From contig SOIM01000043.1 in the NCBI GenBank assembly GCA_004377185.1, positions 1 through 57,645 on the forward strand: a stretch of DNA of 57,645 bases, given 5' to 3'. This document shows, piece after piece, positions 1 through 10,461 of the stretch. The DNA is from Methanomassiliicoccales archaeon (GTDB lineage Archaea > Thermoplasmatota > Thermoplasmata > RBG-16-68-12 > SOIM01). A program made the position numbers and the translations under genes. The first letter of the stretch is position 1, and each line of letters opens with the position of its first letter. Under the pieces are notes generated by a model that was not told where the DNA came from, searched no databases, and saw only the letters and a list, made by a program, of their open reading frames with translations.

Positions 1-1319
1 CTTATCGCCCTGACTATGTTCATTCGACTAACCACCCACGAAGCGAGGAGGATGGTGAAGAAAGTGATGAGAACTCCGACACAAAAGCCCATGACCAGAC
101 TTTCAACCTCGAAATGGAAGGATATCTCAAAGGCAACAGCCCCGAATATGCTACCGAACGCCGTGATCATGATGTATGCGATGAATAGACCAACGAAAAT
201 TCCCACAAACGATGCGATGAGGGCATACGCAGAACCTTCAAACAGATAGGTCTGGATCAGTTGCTTCCTCTTCATTCCAAGGGCCCTGGAAATCCCCATC
301 TCGGGCTTCCTCTCCTCGGCAAGCATGACGAATATGTTGACCACGAGGATTATGCCGGCGATTATGCTGAAGGTGCCCATTATCGAGAATATCTCGGTAA
401 CCATCTCGCTGGTGCTTTCGACGAACTCCAGTTCGTCCGCCTTGATAGGTTCGACCTCGAGGCTGGAGCTTTCCAATTCCGTTCCGATGGCACCTTTGAT
501 TTCAGAAATCGCAGAATCGGTCTTCTCGACCCCGCTTTCCACATCCCCCTTGTTGGAGACCAGCATAAGATTGATAGAGCCAAGTTTGCCAAAGGCTTGC
601 TGTGCCGTGCTCAGGCTGATGAATATGTTGTCCCCGTTGAAGAGATTGGCCTTCCCTTCGTTCGTCACGATAGTAGTCACGTTCAAGACTGCTGATGGAA
701 CAAAGGGGTTATCGTAGAAAACGAGAAGGGAGTGCCCTTCTTCGGCATCGATTTTCCATGCCAGCCTTCTGTTGATAATGGCCGCATTCGGTTGAGAGAG
801 CACCGCTTCTTCGTCGACATCCCCTCCACCGAATTTCACGAAATCTCCGAATTCGCTGTAGTTCAGCGAGTCCACACCGATCACGTTCACAGTGGCTTCC
901 GAGAGCATAGTGTCATTATTGACAACCGGCACGGACTCGATTATGACAGGACAAAGACCATCAACACTGGGGAGCTGTCCGTTATCCCTTGCTACCGAGA
1001 GCTTCGTGTAGTATTCATGTGGATAGTATTCAAAAGTCCCGGTCTCTCCGCTTCTTCGTCCAATAATCTCATCAACAGTATAGAGCTCATCATAGATGCT
1101 CTCCTCAAATATGTACTCAAGCGTATCCCCCATAACATAGGAGGAAGTGACAATCGCAGTTCCAACCAGCAAACCTGCAACGACAATCACGGTGTTCGTT
1201 TTTTTCCTCAGAATATTCCTGGCAGATATCCTGAAAAGCACCCTGTTTCTCACAGCCATCAGACCCACAAAGAGAAAGATTGCAATGACAAGAACAACGA
1301 AAGGTAGTGTCAAGTCCAT
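1..1319 (-). CDS. ABC transporter permease, FtsX/MacB type (3' end cut by window)
   Basis: Integral membrane subunit of a MacB/LolCDE-like ABC exporter. Translating the minus strand from an ATG at 1319 gives an open frame to the window edge (about 439 residues seen). It opens with a hydrophobic segment (residues 4-22), then the family's cytoplasmic RISARNILRKK stretch and a second membrane segment, followed by a large extracytoplasmic MacB-type periplasmic-core-like region. Near the window edge come FtsX-domain membrane segments, with SIIAGIILVVNIFVMLAEER, then the EMGISRALGMKRKQLI coupling helix typical of this superfamily. The start lies 4 bases after the stop of the ATPase gene, so the two are transcribed and probably translated together. 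Substrate unknown; lipid, lipoprotein or peptide export are the family's usual roles. Only the C-terminal end is missing. Confidence 0.9.
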   Translation of the reverse strand, partial: MDLTLPFVVLVIAIFLFVGLMAVRNRVLFRISARNILRKKTNTVIVVAGLLVGTAIVTSSYVMGDTLEYIFEESIYDELYTVDEIIGRRSGETGTFEYYPHEYYTKLSVARDNGQLPSVDGLCPVIIESVPVVNNDTMLSEATVNVIGVDSLNYSEFGDFVKFGGGDVDEEAVLSQPNAAIINRRLAWKIDAEEGHSLLVFYDNPFVPSAVLNVTTIVTNEGKANLFNGDNIFISLSTAQQAFGKLGSINLMLVSNKGDVESGVEKTDSAISEIKGAIGTELESSSLEVEPIKADELEFVESTSEMVTEIFSIMGTFSIIAGIILVVNIFVMLAEERKPEMGISRALGMKRKQLIQTYLFEGSAYALIASFVGIFVGLFIAYIMITAFGSIFGAVAFEISFHFEVESLVMGFCVGVLITFFTILLASWVVSRMNIVRAI

Positions 1320-1323
1320 GATC

Positions 1324-2028
1324 TCATCCAGGACTGGCTGGCCTGTATTCTTTCTCTATTTTTCCGTCCCTGAGCTTCAAAACCCGATGCGCCCTTTCTC
1401 CCACAACAGGGTCGTGGCTGACTATGACGAAGGTCTGAGCGTTCTTCTTGTTCAAGTCACAAACCAAATCCATCACCTGCGTGGATGTCTCTTCATCCAG
1501 GTTTCCCGTAAGCTCGTCCCCGAAAACGATGGCGGGATGGTTCACAAGGGAGCGGGCGATTGCGACCCTTTGCTGTTCTCCGCCAGACAATTCCGACGGT
1601 CTGTGGGATTCCCATTTTTCCAGTCCGACCCATTCAAGAGCTTCGAGCGCCTTCACCCTCGCTTCCTTGAGCTTCACGCCCGCGAGCAGCAGAGGAAGCT
1701 CAACGTTCTCAATCGCCGTCAGAACGGGCAGAAGGTTGTAGGCCTGGAATATGAATCCTATCCGCTTGGCACGATACTCGGTCTTCTGGTCGTCCGACAT
1801 GTCGGCCAGTGGCGTTCCCTCGATCATGATCTTTCCACTGGTGGGTTCATCAATGCCAGATAGGCAGTTGAGAAGCGTGGTCTTACCACAACCAGAAGGC
1901 CCCATTATGGATACCATCTCACCCTTCTTGATCTCGAGGTCAATGCCCCTCAGAGCGTGAACCTTCACCGTCCCGGTATCATAGATCTTGTGGAGCTTTC
2001 TTGCTTGAACGACTATTGGTGTTTCCAT
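1324..2028 (-). CDS. ABC transporter ATP-binding protein, LolD/MacB family
   Basis: Nucleotide-binding subunit partnering the FtsX-type permease immediately downstream. Walker A is GPSGCGKTT, the signature is LSGGEQQRVAIARSL, Walker B runs into GDELTGNLD (Leu where the family usually has Pro), and the switch histidine is in IVSHD. The frame is open up to 2094, but I place the start at the ATG at 2028 (METPIVVQ) because GGAGGT sits 9 bases before it and because a TATA-like box at 2093-2100 overlaps the upstream ATG, putting the transcription start near 2070. That gives 234 residues, the normal length for LolD-type ATPases. The permease starts 4 bases after the stop. Family assignment is secure; substrate is not. 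Confidence 0.93.
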   Translation of the reverse strand: METPIVVQARKLHKIYDTGTVKVHALRGIDLEIKKGEMVSIMGPSGCGKTTLLNCLSGIDEPTSGKIMIEGTPLADMSDDQKTEYRAKRIGFIFQAYNLLPVLTAIENVELPLLLAGVKLKEARVKALEALEWVGLEKWESHRPSELSGGEQQRVAIARSLVNHPAIVFGDELTGNLDEETSTQVMDLVCDLNKKNAQTFVIVSHDPVVGERAHRVLKLRDGKIEKEYRPASPG

Positions 2029-2092
2029 GGCCCCATAACCTCCTTCGTCCGCAAAGTAATCCTTCAGTCTCGGTCTAGAATACGGAAGAATC

Positions 2093-2100
2093 ATATAAAG
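2093..2100 (-). promoter_or_regulatory. TATA box for the ABC exporter operon
   Basis: On the minus strand the bases read TTTATATG. The implied start of transcription, about 26 bases on (near 2070), lies before the GGAGGT of the ATPase gene and after the longest possible start codon. It therefore decides the start in favour of 2028. Confidence 0.5.
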
Positions 2101-2222
2101 ACATTATGACCTAGAGATTTGAGCGATTGGGACAAGACCGACTGCTGACACCTCTTACACATCGAGAAAAGAGAATAGAACCCACCTAGCTAGGCAGAAT
2201 TCTTAACATGTAAAGAACGGAG

Positions 2223-2230
2223 TTATATAG
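2223..2230 (+). promoter_or_regulatory. TATA box for the beta-propeller gene
   Basis: TTATATAG, 37 bases before a TTG start. The expected transcription start (about 2252) falls just before GGAGGA at 2255-2260, giving a very short leader that carries a strong ribosome binding site. Confidence 0.55.
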
Positions 2231-2266
2231 TGCAGTAAAGTATGCAATCCCAACGGAGGAATAGAA

Positions 2267-5200
2267 TTGGAAAAAGCTCCTTCTGATCATAATGTGGGCA
2301 GGAATAATAGAATCATGCCTAAGAAGATGAAGGCAGTCATCTTGACCGGTATACTGGTTCTATCTGTGTTCATCACTTCGCTGGCGATGATAGGATTGGA
2401 TTCAGCGAATCAACGGAAGAGTGGTCCGGACATTCCCTACTTCCCAGACTATGACGGCTTTCTGTACACCATCCCATCGTTGAACCTTCAGACCGAGGCT
2501 TGTCAGCAAGGAGAGTTTGTGACACCACTCCCGATCTATGAGATTCAAAGGTTTGCTGAATTGGAGCAGAAACAAGATTTCGCGAACAAACATCCTTACC
2601 GTTTCGGGTATGGAGACTACTACGGGAGTGACGCCCAGCTTATGACCACGGGACAGTACGAGGATACGGCAATGCAAGCGGCCTTCCCCGAGGGTGCGAT
2701 GACGCCTGCTCCACGGGATATAGAGGAAGCGGACATAGTGAAGCTTGTGGGTGACACCTACTACATACTCAATCCTTACAGGGGTCTTCTCATTCTGGGC
2801 GTGGAGAATCCGGACGAACCGATGCTACTTGGACGCGCAGCGGTCTATGGTGTACCTCAAGAGATGTACATCGTTGATAATATGGCTTACCTTGTGGAGA
2901 ATGCGAACTACAGATATTGGTACAACATGATTGCCTTGGAAGGCATCATGGAAGTCTGCGATTTCAGCATCGGCAGTCAGATCGTGGTTGTGGACATTTC
3001 GGATTCCGCCAACCCTCAGATTGTGGAGAAGTTGCAGGTGCCAGGCTTCATAGAAGACACGCGAAGAGTGGGCAGTGTCATATACGCGGTTTCGAACGAA
3101 CATGCTTGGTATGGAATGGATGGGAATGTTTCTGAGGACAAGACATACGTGATCTCCTACGATATCTCAAATCCTGAGGATGTTCAAGAAATCCAGAGAG
3201 TGGAGTTCGGAGGAAGCTACAACCAAATCCACGTTACCCAATTGGCAATGTTCGTAGCACAACCAACCGGGAGCCGTTGGGACGTGACTCCCAAGACAAG
3301 AATAGTGTATCTGGACATATCCCACCCCGGCGGGCAAATGACCATTCGAGGCTCCTACGAAGTCGATGGCTGGTTGGACAACCGTTACCAGATGGATTAT
3401 TATGATGGAACATTCCGTATCGTTACTCACTATACAAGGGGAATAGAAGAATCAGAGCTGTGGATATTGGATGTCAGCAATCCATCGAATATTGAACATC
3501 TCGGACGGCTCTTGGTAGATGACGCGGGAACCCTGATGGCAACGAGATTTGCGGGAGATAGGGCCTACACAATTCACCTTCCAATACCTGAACGCCCTGT
3601 CAGACCTATCGATCCATTGGACGTCCTGGACCTATCGGACCCGACTAATCCGAAACTGACTGACATACTCGAGATACCTGGTTGGGTCACACACATGGAG
3701 GTCCGCGGCTACAAGATACTGGCCTTGGGTGTGGATGATTCGTCCGGCAGGCAGAAAGTTGCCCTCTCCTTGTTTGACGTGAGCGATCCTTACAACGCGG
3801 TACTGCTGGATCGTGTGGCAATTGGCGAGGATTGGAGCTGGTCGAGCGCAAACACAGATCCCAAGACGCTCTCGGTACTGGATGAGCTCGGAATGGTTCT
3901 CGTTCCTTTCAACTCGATGTCTGCGGGAAGGGATAGATGGTTCTCTGTAAACGGCGTTCAGATAATCGACTTCGACCTCTCCTCAGGTGACCTGGTCACA
4001 AGAGGGGTCGTAACCACTCCGTCCTCCGTTTCCAGAACTCGCAATCACAGTGAGAGAATCCTGGCTACTTCCGACAGGGCCCTCCAGGTCATCGACTATG
4101 CAAATCGAGACAAACCTGAAGTTACAGCGGTCGTAGAGCTTGCCCAGAATGTCATTGACTATTTCGTAATAAGTGACTGTTTTGTGCGTCTTGTCTCATC
4201 CGACTGGTACAGTCCTCTCAGACTTGAGACACTATCAGCCGATTCGCCAGGAGGTGTGGCAGCTTCCGTAGACACCGATCTCAATTATGCATCAGTTCAC
4301 ATCAATGAGCCATACTTATACCTGGTTGGATACAATTACAAGACGTATGAGCGTTCCGTGAGGATCTTTGACTATTCTGACCCACTGAGTCCGGAATTCA
4401 AAGGAGAGTATGTGCTTTCGAGCGGATCGGACTACTACACAACGTTCGACATCATTGGCATCTTCTACCCTGGATATCGGGGCGGCGGTCAGGTATTGTT
4501 CGGGGATGATCATCTGGTTCACTACTACACCATCTATGATTGGCAGAACGACTATACGACCAGACACTTCATCGAAATAGTTGACATGTCAAATCCATCG
4601 AACCCCACCCTTTCCACGACATATGAGTTTGACGCCCACTTTGTGAGAAACATGCTGTTGGTGGATGACGTGCTCTATTTCACAGACATGGAGTATGTGT
4701 ATGATATTGACGAGAACGGCAGCTATCGCTATGAGACCCATGACTATCTTGGAAGAATATCGCTTCAGCTACGGAGCCCAGTTCAATTGCCTTCTCTGAG
4801 CATCCCGGGCGTGATGCTGGATGTGGAAGGGTCCCGCGTATACACACTTGCCGGTTTCGAATATGGTGATTCTTCACTCCAAACCCTCAACGTTCTAGAG
4901 CTGGGGATTAACGAGATCGATTTGAAGGTGGCAGTCAAGGTTGACGGTTTCTTGGGCGGTATCATAATAGAGGACGGGATCGCCTATTTGAGCAACAGCA
5001 CTAACTACTACTACAGATGGTCCGATCCTGAGGTGGAAATCAACTACTATTTCGTCGTCATGGACCTTCGGGACACGGACGATCCATCCATTACTGGGAT
5101 GTTCGAAGTCAATGCATACGCAAACTTGTGGAAGGTGGAAAAGGGATATGCATTCCTAACGTCATACATAGGATGCATCTACATCTTTGACGTCACAGAC

Positions 5201-5326
5201 CCAGAGTCACCAAGCTTCTTTGGGATCTACCACACCATTTCGTGGGTGAGTCAAATCCGCGTGTACAACAGTCGAGCATATTTTGTGGAAGGTTTCAGTG
5301 GAGTTGAAGTTGTAGATCTGTCCTAG
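2267..5326 (+). CDS. Secreted/anchored beta-propeller protein with LVIVD-like repeats
   Basis: 1019-residue extracytoplasmic protein. The TTG start is fixed by GGAGGA six bases upstream. Residues about 20-45 (KKMKAVILTGILVLSVFITS) form a signal peptide or N-terminal anchor. The rest is a long series of beta-propeller blades with the recurring pattern of a strand ending in VDISDSANPQ, LDVSNPSNIE, FDVSDPYNA, VDMSNPSNPT or FDVTDPESPS. This is the DISdP..P motif of LVIVD repeats and of secreted proteins with C-terminal propellers. An early segment, EEADIVKLVGDTYYIL, resembles the entry to the Beta_propel family. It is rich in Tyr and Asp and has no C-terminal membrane span. The likely role is binding at the cell surface; no catalytic motif is seen. 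It converges on the 1708-aa surface protein with an 8-base gap. Confidence 0.8.
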   Translation: MEKAPSDHNVGRNNRIMPKKMKAVILTGILVLSVFITSLAMIGLDSANQRKSGPDIPYFPDYDGFLYTIPSLNLQTEACQQGEFVTPLPIYEIQRFAELEQKQDFANKHPYRFGYGDYYGSDAQLMTTGQYEDTAMQAAFPEGAMTPAPRDIEEADIVKLVGDTYYILNPYRGLLILGVENPDEPMLLGRAAVYGVPQEMYIVDNMAYLVENANYRYWYNMIALEGIMEVCDFSIGSQIVVVDISDSANPQIVEKLQVPGFIEDTRRVGSVIYAVSNEHAWYGMDGNVSEDKTYVISYDISNPEDVQEIQRVEFGGSYNQIHVTQLAMFVAQPTGSRWDVTPKTRIVYLDISHPGGQMTIRGSYEVDGWLDNRYQMDYYDGTFRIVTHYTRGIEESELWILDVSNPSNIEHLGRLLVDDAGTLMATRFAGDRAYTIHLPIPERPVRPIDPLDVLDLSDPTNPKLTDILEIPGWVTHMEVRGYKILALGVDDSSGRQKVALSLFDVSDPYNAVLLDRVAIGEDWSWSSANTDPKTLSVLDELGMVLVPFNSMSAGRDRWFSVNGVQIIDFDLSSGDLVTRGVVTTPSSVSRTRNHSERILATSDRALQVIDYANRDKPEVTAVVELAQNVIDYFVISDCFVRLVSSDWYSPLRLETLSADSPGGVAASVDTDLNYASVHINEPYLYLVGYNYKTYERSVRIFDYSDPLSPEFKGEYVLSSGSDYYTTFDIIGIFYPGYRGGGQVLFGDDHLVHYYTIYDWQNDYTTRHFIEIVDMSNPSNPTLSTTYEFDAHFVRNMLLVDDVLYFTDMEYVYDIDENGSYRYETHDYLGRISLQLRSPVQLPSLSIPGVMLDVEGSRVYTLAGFEYGDSSLQTLNVLELGINEIDLKVAVKVDGFLGGIIIEDGIAYLSNSTNYYYRWSDPEVEINYYFVVMDLRDTDDPSITGMFEVNAYANLWKVEKGYAFLTSYIGCIYIFDVTDPESPSFFGIYHTISWVSQIRVYNSRAYFVEGFSGVEVVDLS

Positions 5327-5334
5327 GACAAGGC

Positions 5335-8300
5335 CTACTCTGCCGGGGAAGTCTCTTCAACGACGTCCTCAGACGAGACTTCCTCTGGGGCAACATCTTC
5401 AGGAGCCTCCTCTTCGGGTAAAACTTCCTCTGCAGGCGACTCTTCCTCAGCCTCTTCGACCGGTGGTTCAGCCTCCTCTGGTTTCCTCCTCGAGGCGGCT
5501 ATTGCTATGACCGCTATCACTATTATAATGATGAAGATTATTAGTAGCCAGACCCACAAAGGAATCGCGTCCTCCTTGGGCGGTGGGGGAGGCACTTCGG
5601 TGACCGTGAACCCTCCTGAAATCTCTGTCGTTCTGTAGTTGCCCGCTTCGTCCGTGGCGTTTATTGAGACACTGTAGCTTCCCTCGGCCGTGAATGTGGA
5701 CGTATACTCAAAGTCCCCTGTATCCGAGTTGAATGTCATATCGTATGTTTGGTCTTGGCCATCGGGGTACGTGATTGTGACTTCAACAACCAAGTCATCC
5801 TGCGATGTTCGGTCATCCGTGACGTTAGCAGATATTGTGACCTCTTCGTCAGGTTCCGGATCTGTTGGGTCAATGCGTTCGTTTGCTATCGTCGGTCTTG
5901 TGTTGTCTGCTGGTGTGACCACTATCGTCACATTCGCGATGCTTGTCGTGTTGTCATTGTTTGAAATATCCGATGCATAAACGAAGATCTGGTAAGTACC
6001 TGGAACCCATGAGGATACTGTGATGTTCTTCTTGACCAGCTCGGTAACCTCATCGTAACCTCCATCTTCAGCATCCATCGGCAATCCTGGCCAGTTCGCA
6101 GACCCAATCGTGTAGTTTGCTGAGGCAATCGGCGATGGATTGGACGTAGGAGTGTTGGAATCGTCTACTGTCGCAGTGATATTGATTGTCGTTCTTGTTT
6201 CTACCTCGAAGGATGTCACATCGGACTGGACATTCATAATCTCTGGAGGTTCGTTGTCAGGAGGGGCAGCACTCAACCTCACAGTGGCTTCCAAGGCTTC
6301 GTCATAATTGCAGTTCTCCAGTGTGGCGGCATCGCAAGCAAGAACATGAATGGTGTAGTCTCCCAATGGCCATGTCATGGTACTAATGAGAAGCGTGACG
6401 TCCTCCAAGGGATTGTCGAAGGGTGGATTGAGAGCGTTCATGGACCCATCAGCGAAGTAGGCCTGACTGCTATTTCGAACCAAGTAGCTTGCATTTGCAA
6501 CGTCGCTGTTTCCTGTGCTCCCATCATCAACCGTTGCGTTAAGAGTGAACGAACTGCCAGGAGCTATCTGAATGAATGGCGCTCCATCTACGAGCACGTT
6601 CGAAATCTCTGGGGCTTGATCATCTCCTGCTATGATGTCAAACGTTACGCACGGACCATTTGTGTTGTTATTCTCAAGTGTGTCATTGGCATAGACGCAG
6701 ACCACGTGGTTGGTGCCTACATAATATGGAAATGTTCCAGTCTGAATGCTATAGAACACATTTTCGGTCTGGCTGTCTAATGGTGGGTTCACCGCGTTCA
6801 TAGAGGTACCAGGCCAGACCTGAGTCCCATAGGTGAAGTTCGCACTCTTGATATTGGAACCACCTGTCCCGGTGTCGTCTATTGTGGCATTTAGACTTGC
6901 TATGGTCCCATTTATGACTGTTGCGGGAACATTCACATTCAGGATGTCTGGCGGTGTGCCATCAACTATGATTACTGCACATGCTGTTCCCGTATTGTTG
7001 ACGTTTGGCGGCACCACGTCATCCGAAGCGTATATGCAAAGGTCGTAGGTTCCGTCTAACCATCCTGCCGTATTGACGTTCGCCTCTACGTCTTCGACGG
7101 GTTGACCGAACGCACCATCCGATGCGATCATGTCTATGAGAGCCGAAGGCGGATTTATCATATACTGGGCAGAACTCACATTAGATGTGACTACATCTGT
7201 GTCATCTATGGTAGCAGTCAACAAGACAGGAGTTCCTGGTTTGATGCGAATCTGCATTTGTCCGTTCACTCGAGGTGAGAATATCTTTGGAGGAAGGATA
7301 TCATCTATGTGGACAATCAGTGTGCCCCGGACTTCACAACTCTCGTTCCAGTTATTGGCTGCATCTCGAGCTCGAACATACAGATAATAGGTTCCTTCCA
7401 TCATGGGGGCAATGAAATTATCCACGGCAGTCTCAATAGTGTCGTCCCAGTTGCCGTCCTGAGGTAGCATTGCGTTCCCAGGCCAAGGCCCGCAGGAATA
7501 CATCCATTCGGCTTCCTCAATATTGGATCCTCCGTATGCAGAATCATTAATCATTGCGGTTATCACTACGAGAGATCCAGGTGGGGCAAACGACGTCGGG
7601 AGCCCATCGAGGAGTACGTACTCAATCTCCGGTGGAGTTGTATCAGGGCCAAGTAGTTCGAACGTGTGGTTGCTGAAATCATAGGTCGTCTGACTATCAG
7701 AATCATAGGCAGAAATGTTCATGGAATATATCCCAGGCATTGCGCCTGTTGAATCCCAAACCTCCACACCATCATTCGCATGGCTGTAAATGCCACCATT
7801 GATTTCCGTCCATGACCCACCTGCACCGAATGTAGTGTTCACGTTGTCTGCGGGCATTGGCTGGTTATCAGTTGCACTCCATGTTACGGTGATTAGTGTT
7901 CCAATAGTGTAATTCTGACCGAACGTACCACCTGGTTCCCATGCCTTTACGATTGGTTTGTCCCCAGCCTCCACTACGGATACGTCGTCAATATACCAAC
8001 CCCTGTAGTTGTTGTTCAAGTCATTGATAGTGTCGAAGTAGTATCTGATCTGGACAATATCTCCCACATAAGGCGTAAGATCAATCGTTTTCAGAATCCA
8101 GGTGCCCATAGAATCTCCAAACAACTGCTCCAGTCCCTGCCACGGGTTATCTCCCATTCTAATTTGGACCCATCTTTGGTCAAAAAGCGTACCCATTGAT
8201 TCCGTTTCATACAGGTAGGCAAATTCAAGTTCCGCATCCGTCGCAGCGGTCAAGTCAATGGGCGGGGACGTCAGATAGCCCCGGTTTATGGCACCGTTGT

Positions 8301-10461
8301 CGTAATGACCAACCATATCTTGACCATACCACCAGCTGTAAGAGGGACTGTGGCTCATGTTCCATGGTGGCGCCGTTGTTTCATTGTATACTTGATGCCA
8401 AAACACATCGTAGATCCATCCGTCAGTGCCAGACTCCATGTCATCGAAGTATGGTGTCGGATATGCAACTTGCGTCCATAGTGTTCCTGTATCATTTGCT
8501 GTTGGGTTGTTAGCTGAGGTTGCAACCACATTTGTTACATCGATATCCCCTGGATTTGCTCCTCCTGGAATCGTGATGTTCACATAGATGTCTCTGGAAT
8601 CGCCAAACGTGATAGTTCCTGTGTCGACATCTGGGCTTCCACCAGTATCTGTCAGTAGATTCCAACCACTGTCATAAAAGGCTGCAGTCCAACCCAGGGA
8701 CGACATACTCGTTATGTCGAATATGTCTGAACCGCCCGTGCCTATGTTTGTTACGGTTAAGGCGTAAGAGACAATTGTGCCCTGCTTTCCAAATTCGTTC
8801 TGAGATTCGGGAGTCACTCTGACTCCCGCTGTCATATAGGTTGCGTTTACCGCAACATTGTCTATATACCACCCTGCAAGTTCGCTAGCATCTGCGGTAT
8901 TGTCCCACATCTGGAATCTGAGTAGGATTGTATTGCCGATATAGGATGTCAGATTGAATTCGGCCGGAACCCAATTCCCGCTTGACCCCGCATAACATGG
9001 CCTCCCCAGAATTGTGGTATCTGTATATCCTCCTTCTGGCGTAATGGTATTCCATGTTTCGCCGTGATCTGTACTAATGTCAACCCAGCCGCCATCATTC
9101 CAGCCACCGCTTATGTCATACCAATGCCAAAATGACATGTTGGCTTCAATCGGTGCAGTCAGGTTAATGTAGGGGGAGTAAAGGAAAGAGTTCGAGCCAT
9201 GACTATAGTTGCCTGTGAGGTTTGTCCCCCAAGCATTCACCGGAGAATAGGCGGTTGCGGGGCCCCACACCCAATTCGGGATGCCGTGCTCCCAATCATT
9301 TGCACCTGCAGGAAGGTACCAACCATCCGACCCCCCCTCCATATCATCAATCCAATTGGGCGTAACGGGAACTCCCGTCCTTAACGCTGCTGTATCGCCT
9401 ACGGATGCGTTGTTGGATGATGTTGCGGTCACAGTCCTCAAGTCGAAATCGCCTAGACTTGCTCCCATTGGCACGCTTATGTTGACAAAGATGTCAACCC
9501 ATGAGCGGGAGGGCACAGACCCGGTATCAATGTCGGGGCTGCCACCTGTATCAGTCAATAGATTCCAACTACTATCAAAGAAAGCTGCGGTCCAACCCAT
9601 AGTTGAGGCACCTGAAAGGTCGAAAATATCAACGGCCATCCCTCTGTTAGTAATTGTGAGGATATAAGAAGCGACTGTCCCGGCTTCCGCAGGTTGAGAT
9701 TGGTATTTCGGTGTGATTGAGACGCCCTCCTGAGTTCCGAGTACTAGATTGCCATACTGGTTTAATGCCACAAACCCGTGAACCGGCCACGTATCCCACT
9801 CAAGAAAACCTGTGTTCGTGACTCCAGGCACGGCCAAACTTCCTGCAAAGAATCCTACAGTGTCTCCAAGAGACACATTCAACAACGCAAACGGTATGGA
9901 GAGCTCGAATATCCTGTGATCTGTGCCGCTGTTCGGACTAATCCCGAATCCCTCTGCACCCGCCAAATCTGTGTGATTTGCAAGTCCAGAATCGAAAGGT
10001 GAACAATGCACTTGCCACAAGCCAGTGCCAGAGCTGTACTCATAATGTTGCGTCGTGCCATCTCCGTAAATCACAAATTGATCGTCACCGCCGTCTGTTC
10101 CTGCCCCATCATGGTCCGTATCAAATGATATTGAAGCAGCATCACCTACGTCATCAGTAATATCCCCGTAAGCGTCATAAGCTACGAAGAGGTGGCTATC
10201 ATTGTTTGCCACATACAGATATGAGCCCAGATTGTTGCCGGCAATTGCGCTCAGATCCACAATGGTAGCATCAGCCCACTCACCAACTGGGAAGGCACCA
10301 TCAATTGTGGGAGGAGTAGTTGTCCACACTGAGTATATCTCATCTCCTGAGTGCGCATCCGCTACGGGGACGAGTCCCACAAGAACAGCGGCGAACAGAA
10401 CCTCCACAAGAGCAATTGCCCATATTCTCTTTGCCATCTCCTGGTATCTTCCCTTCTCCAT
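5335..10461 (-). CDS. Giant anchored surface protein: CBM9-like domain, COG1470-like repeats, Ig-like array, C-terminal TM with acidic tail
   Basis: 1708 residues. Start ATG preceded by AGGAGGA 7 bases upstream. A signal peptide (residues about 10-36, ending in VADA) leads into a DOMON/CBM9-like domain (about 40-235). Two near-duplicate units follow, about residues 250-365 and 545-660, sharing GWTAAF.DS.WNLLTDTGGSPD. After each lies a jelly-roll-like domain opening with DDMEGGSDGW or DDMESGTDGW and closing with GWYIDN. Five or six Ig-like units follow, recognisable by PPEI.NV...G followed by TATVDDS. A single membrane span (about 1633-1657) precedes a 51-residue cytoplasmic tail made mostly of Glu, Pro, Val and Ala. 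Topology: long exterior stalk, short acidic interior. Probable adhesion or envelope function; no enzyme motif seen. It neighbours two other surface proteins. Confidence 0.82.
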   Translation of the reverse strand: MEKGRYQEMAKRIWAIALVEVLFAAVLVGLVPVADAHSGDEIYSVWTTTPPTIDGAFPVGEWADATIVDLSAIAGNNLGSYLYVANNDSHLFVAYDAYGDITDDVGDAASISFDTDHDGAGTDGGDDQFVIYGDGTTQHYEYSSGTGLWQVHCSPFDSGLANHTDLAGAEGFGISPNSGTDHRIFELSIPFALLNVSLGDTVGFFAGSLAVPGVTNTGFLEWDTWPVHGFVALNQYGNLVLGTQEGVSITPKYQSQPAEAGTVASYILTITNRGMAVDIFDLSGASTMGWTAAFFDSSWNLLTDTGGSPDIDTGSVPSRSWVDIFVNISVPMGASLGDFDLRTVTATSSNNASVGDTAALRTGVPVTPNWIDDMEGGSDGWYLPAGANDWEHGIPNWVWGPATAYSPVNAWGTNLTGNYSHGSNSFLYSPYINLTAPIEANMSFWHWYDISGGWNDGGWVDISTDHGETWNTITPEGGYTDTTILGRPCYAGSSGNWVPAEFNLTSYIGNTILLRFQMWDNTADASELAGWYIDNVAVNATYMTAGVRVTPESQNEFGKQGTIVSYALTVTNIGTGGSDIFDITSMSSLGWTAAFYDSGWNLLTDTGGSPDVDTGTITFGDSRDIYVNITIPGGANPGDIDVTNVVATSANNPTANDTGTLWTQVAYPTPYFDDMESGTDGWIYDVFWHQVYNETTAPPWNMSHSPSYSWWYGQDMVGHYDNGAINRGYLTSPPIDLTAATDAELEFAYLYETESMGTLFDQRWVQIRMGDNPWQGLEQLFGDSMGTWILKTIDLTPYVGDIVQIRYYFDTINDLNNNYRGWYIDDVSVVEAGDKPIVKAWEPGGTFGQNYTIGTLITVTWSATDNQPMPADNVNTTFGAGGSWTEINGGIYSHANDGVEVWDSTGAMPGIYSMNISAYDSDSQTTYDFSNHTFELLGPDTTPPEIEYVLLDGLPTSFAPPGSLVVITAMINDSAYGGSNIEEAEWMYSCGPWPGNAMLPQDGNWDDTIETAVDNFIAPMMEGTYYLYVRARDAANNWNESCEVRGTLIVHIDDILPPKIFSPRVNGQMQIRIKPGTPVLLTATIDDTDVVTSNVSSAQYMINPPSALIDMIASDGAFGQPVEDVEANVNTAGWLDGTYDLCIYASDDVVPPNVNNTGTACAVIIVDGTPPDILNVNVPATVINGTIASLNATIDDTGTGGSNIKSANFTYGTQVWPGTSMNAVNPPLDSQTENVFYSIQTGTFPYYVGTNHVVCVYANDTLENNNTNGPCVTFDIIAGDDQAPEISNVLVDGAPFIQIAPGSSFTLNATVDDGSTGNSDVANASYLVRNSSQAYFADGSMNALNPPFDNPLEDVTLLISTMTWPLGDYTIHVLACDAATLENCNYDEALEATVRLSAAPPDNEPPEIMNVQSDVTSFEVETRTTINITATVDDSNTPTSNPSPIASANYTIGSANWPGLPMDAEDGGYDEVTELVKKNITVSSWVPGTYQIFVYASDISNNDNTTSIANVTIVVTPADNTRPTIANERIDPTDPEPDEEVTISANVTDDRTSQDDLVVEVTITYPDGQDQTYDMTFNSDTGDFEYTSTFTAEGSYSVSINATDEAGNYRTTEISGGFTVTEVPPPPPKEDAIPLWVWLLIIFIIIIVIAVIAIAASRRKPEEAEPPVEEAEEESPAEEVLPEEEAPEDVAPEEVSSEDVVEETSPAE

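Noticed and set aside
16..1307. Several plus-strand open frames over the first 1.3 kb
   Set aside because: They are shadows of the minus-strand FtsX-type permease, whose translation shows clear membrane segments and family motifs.
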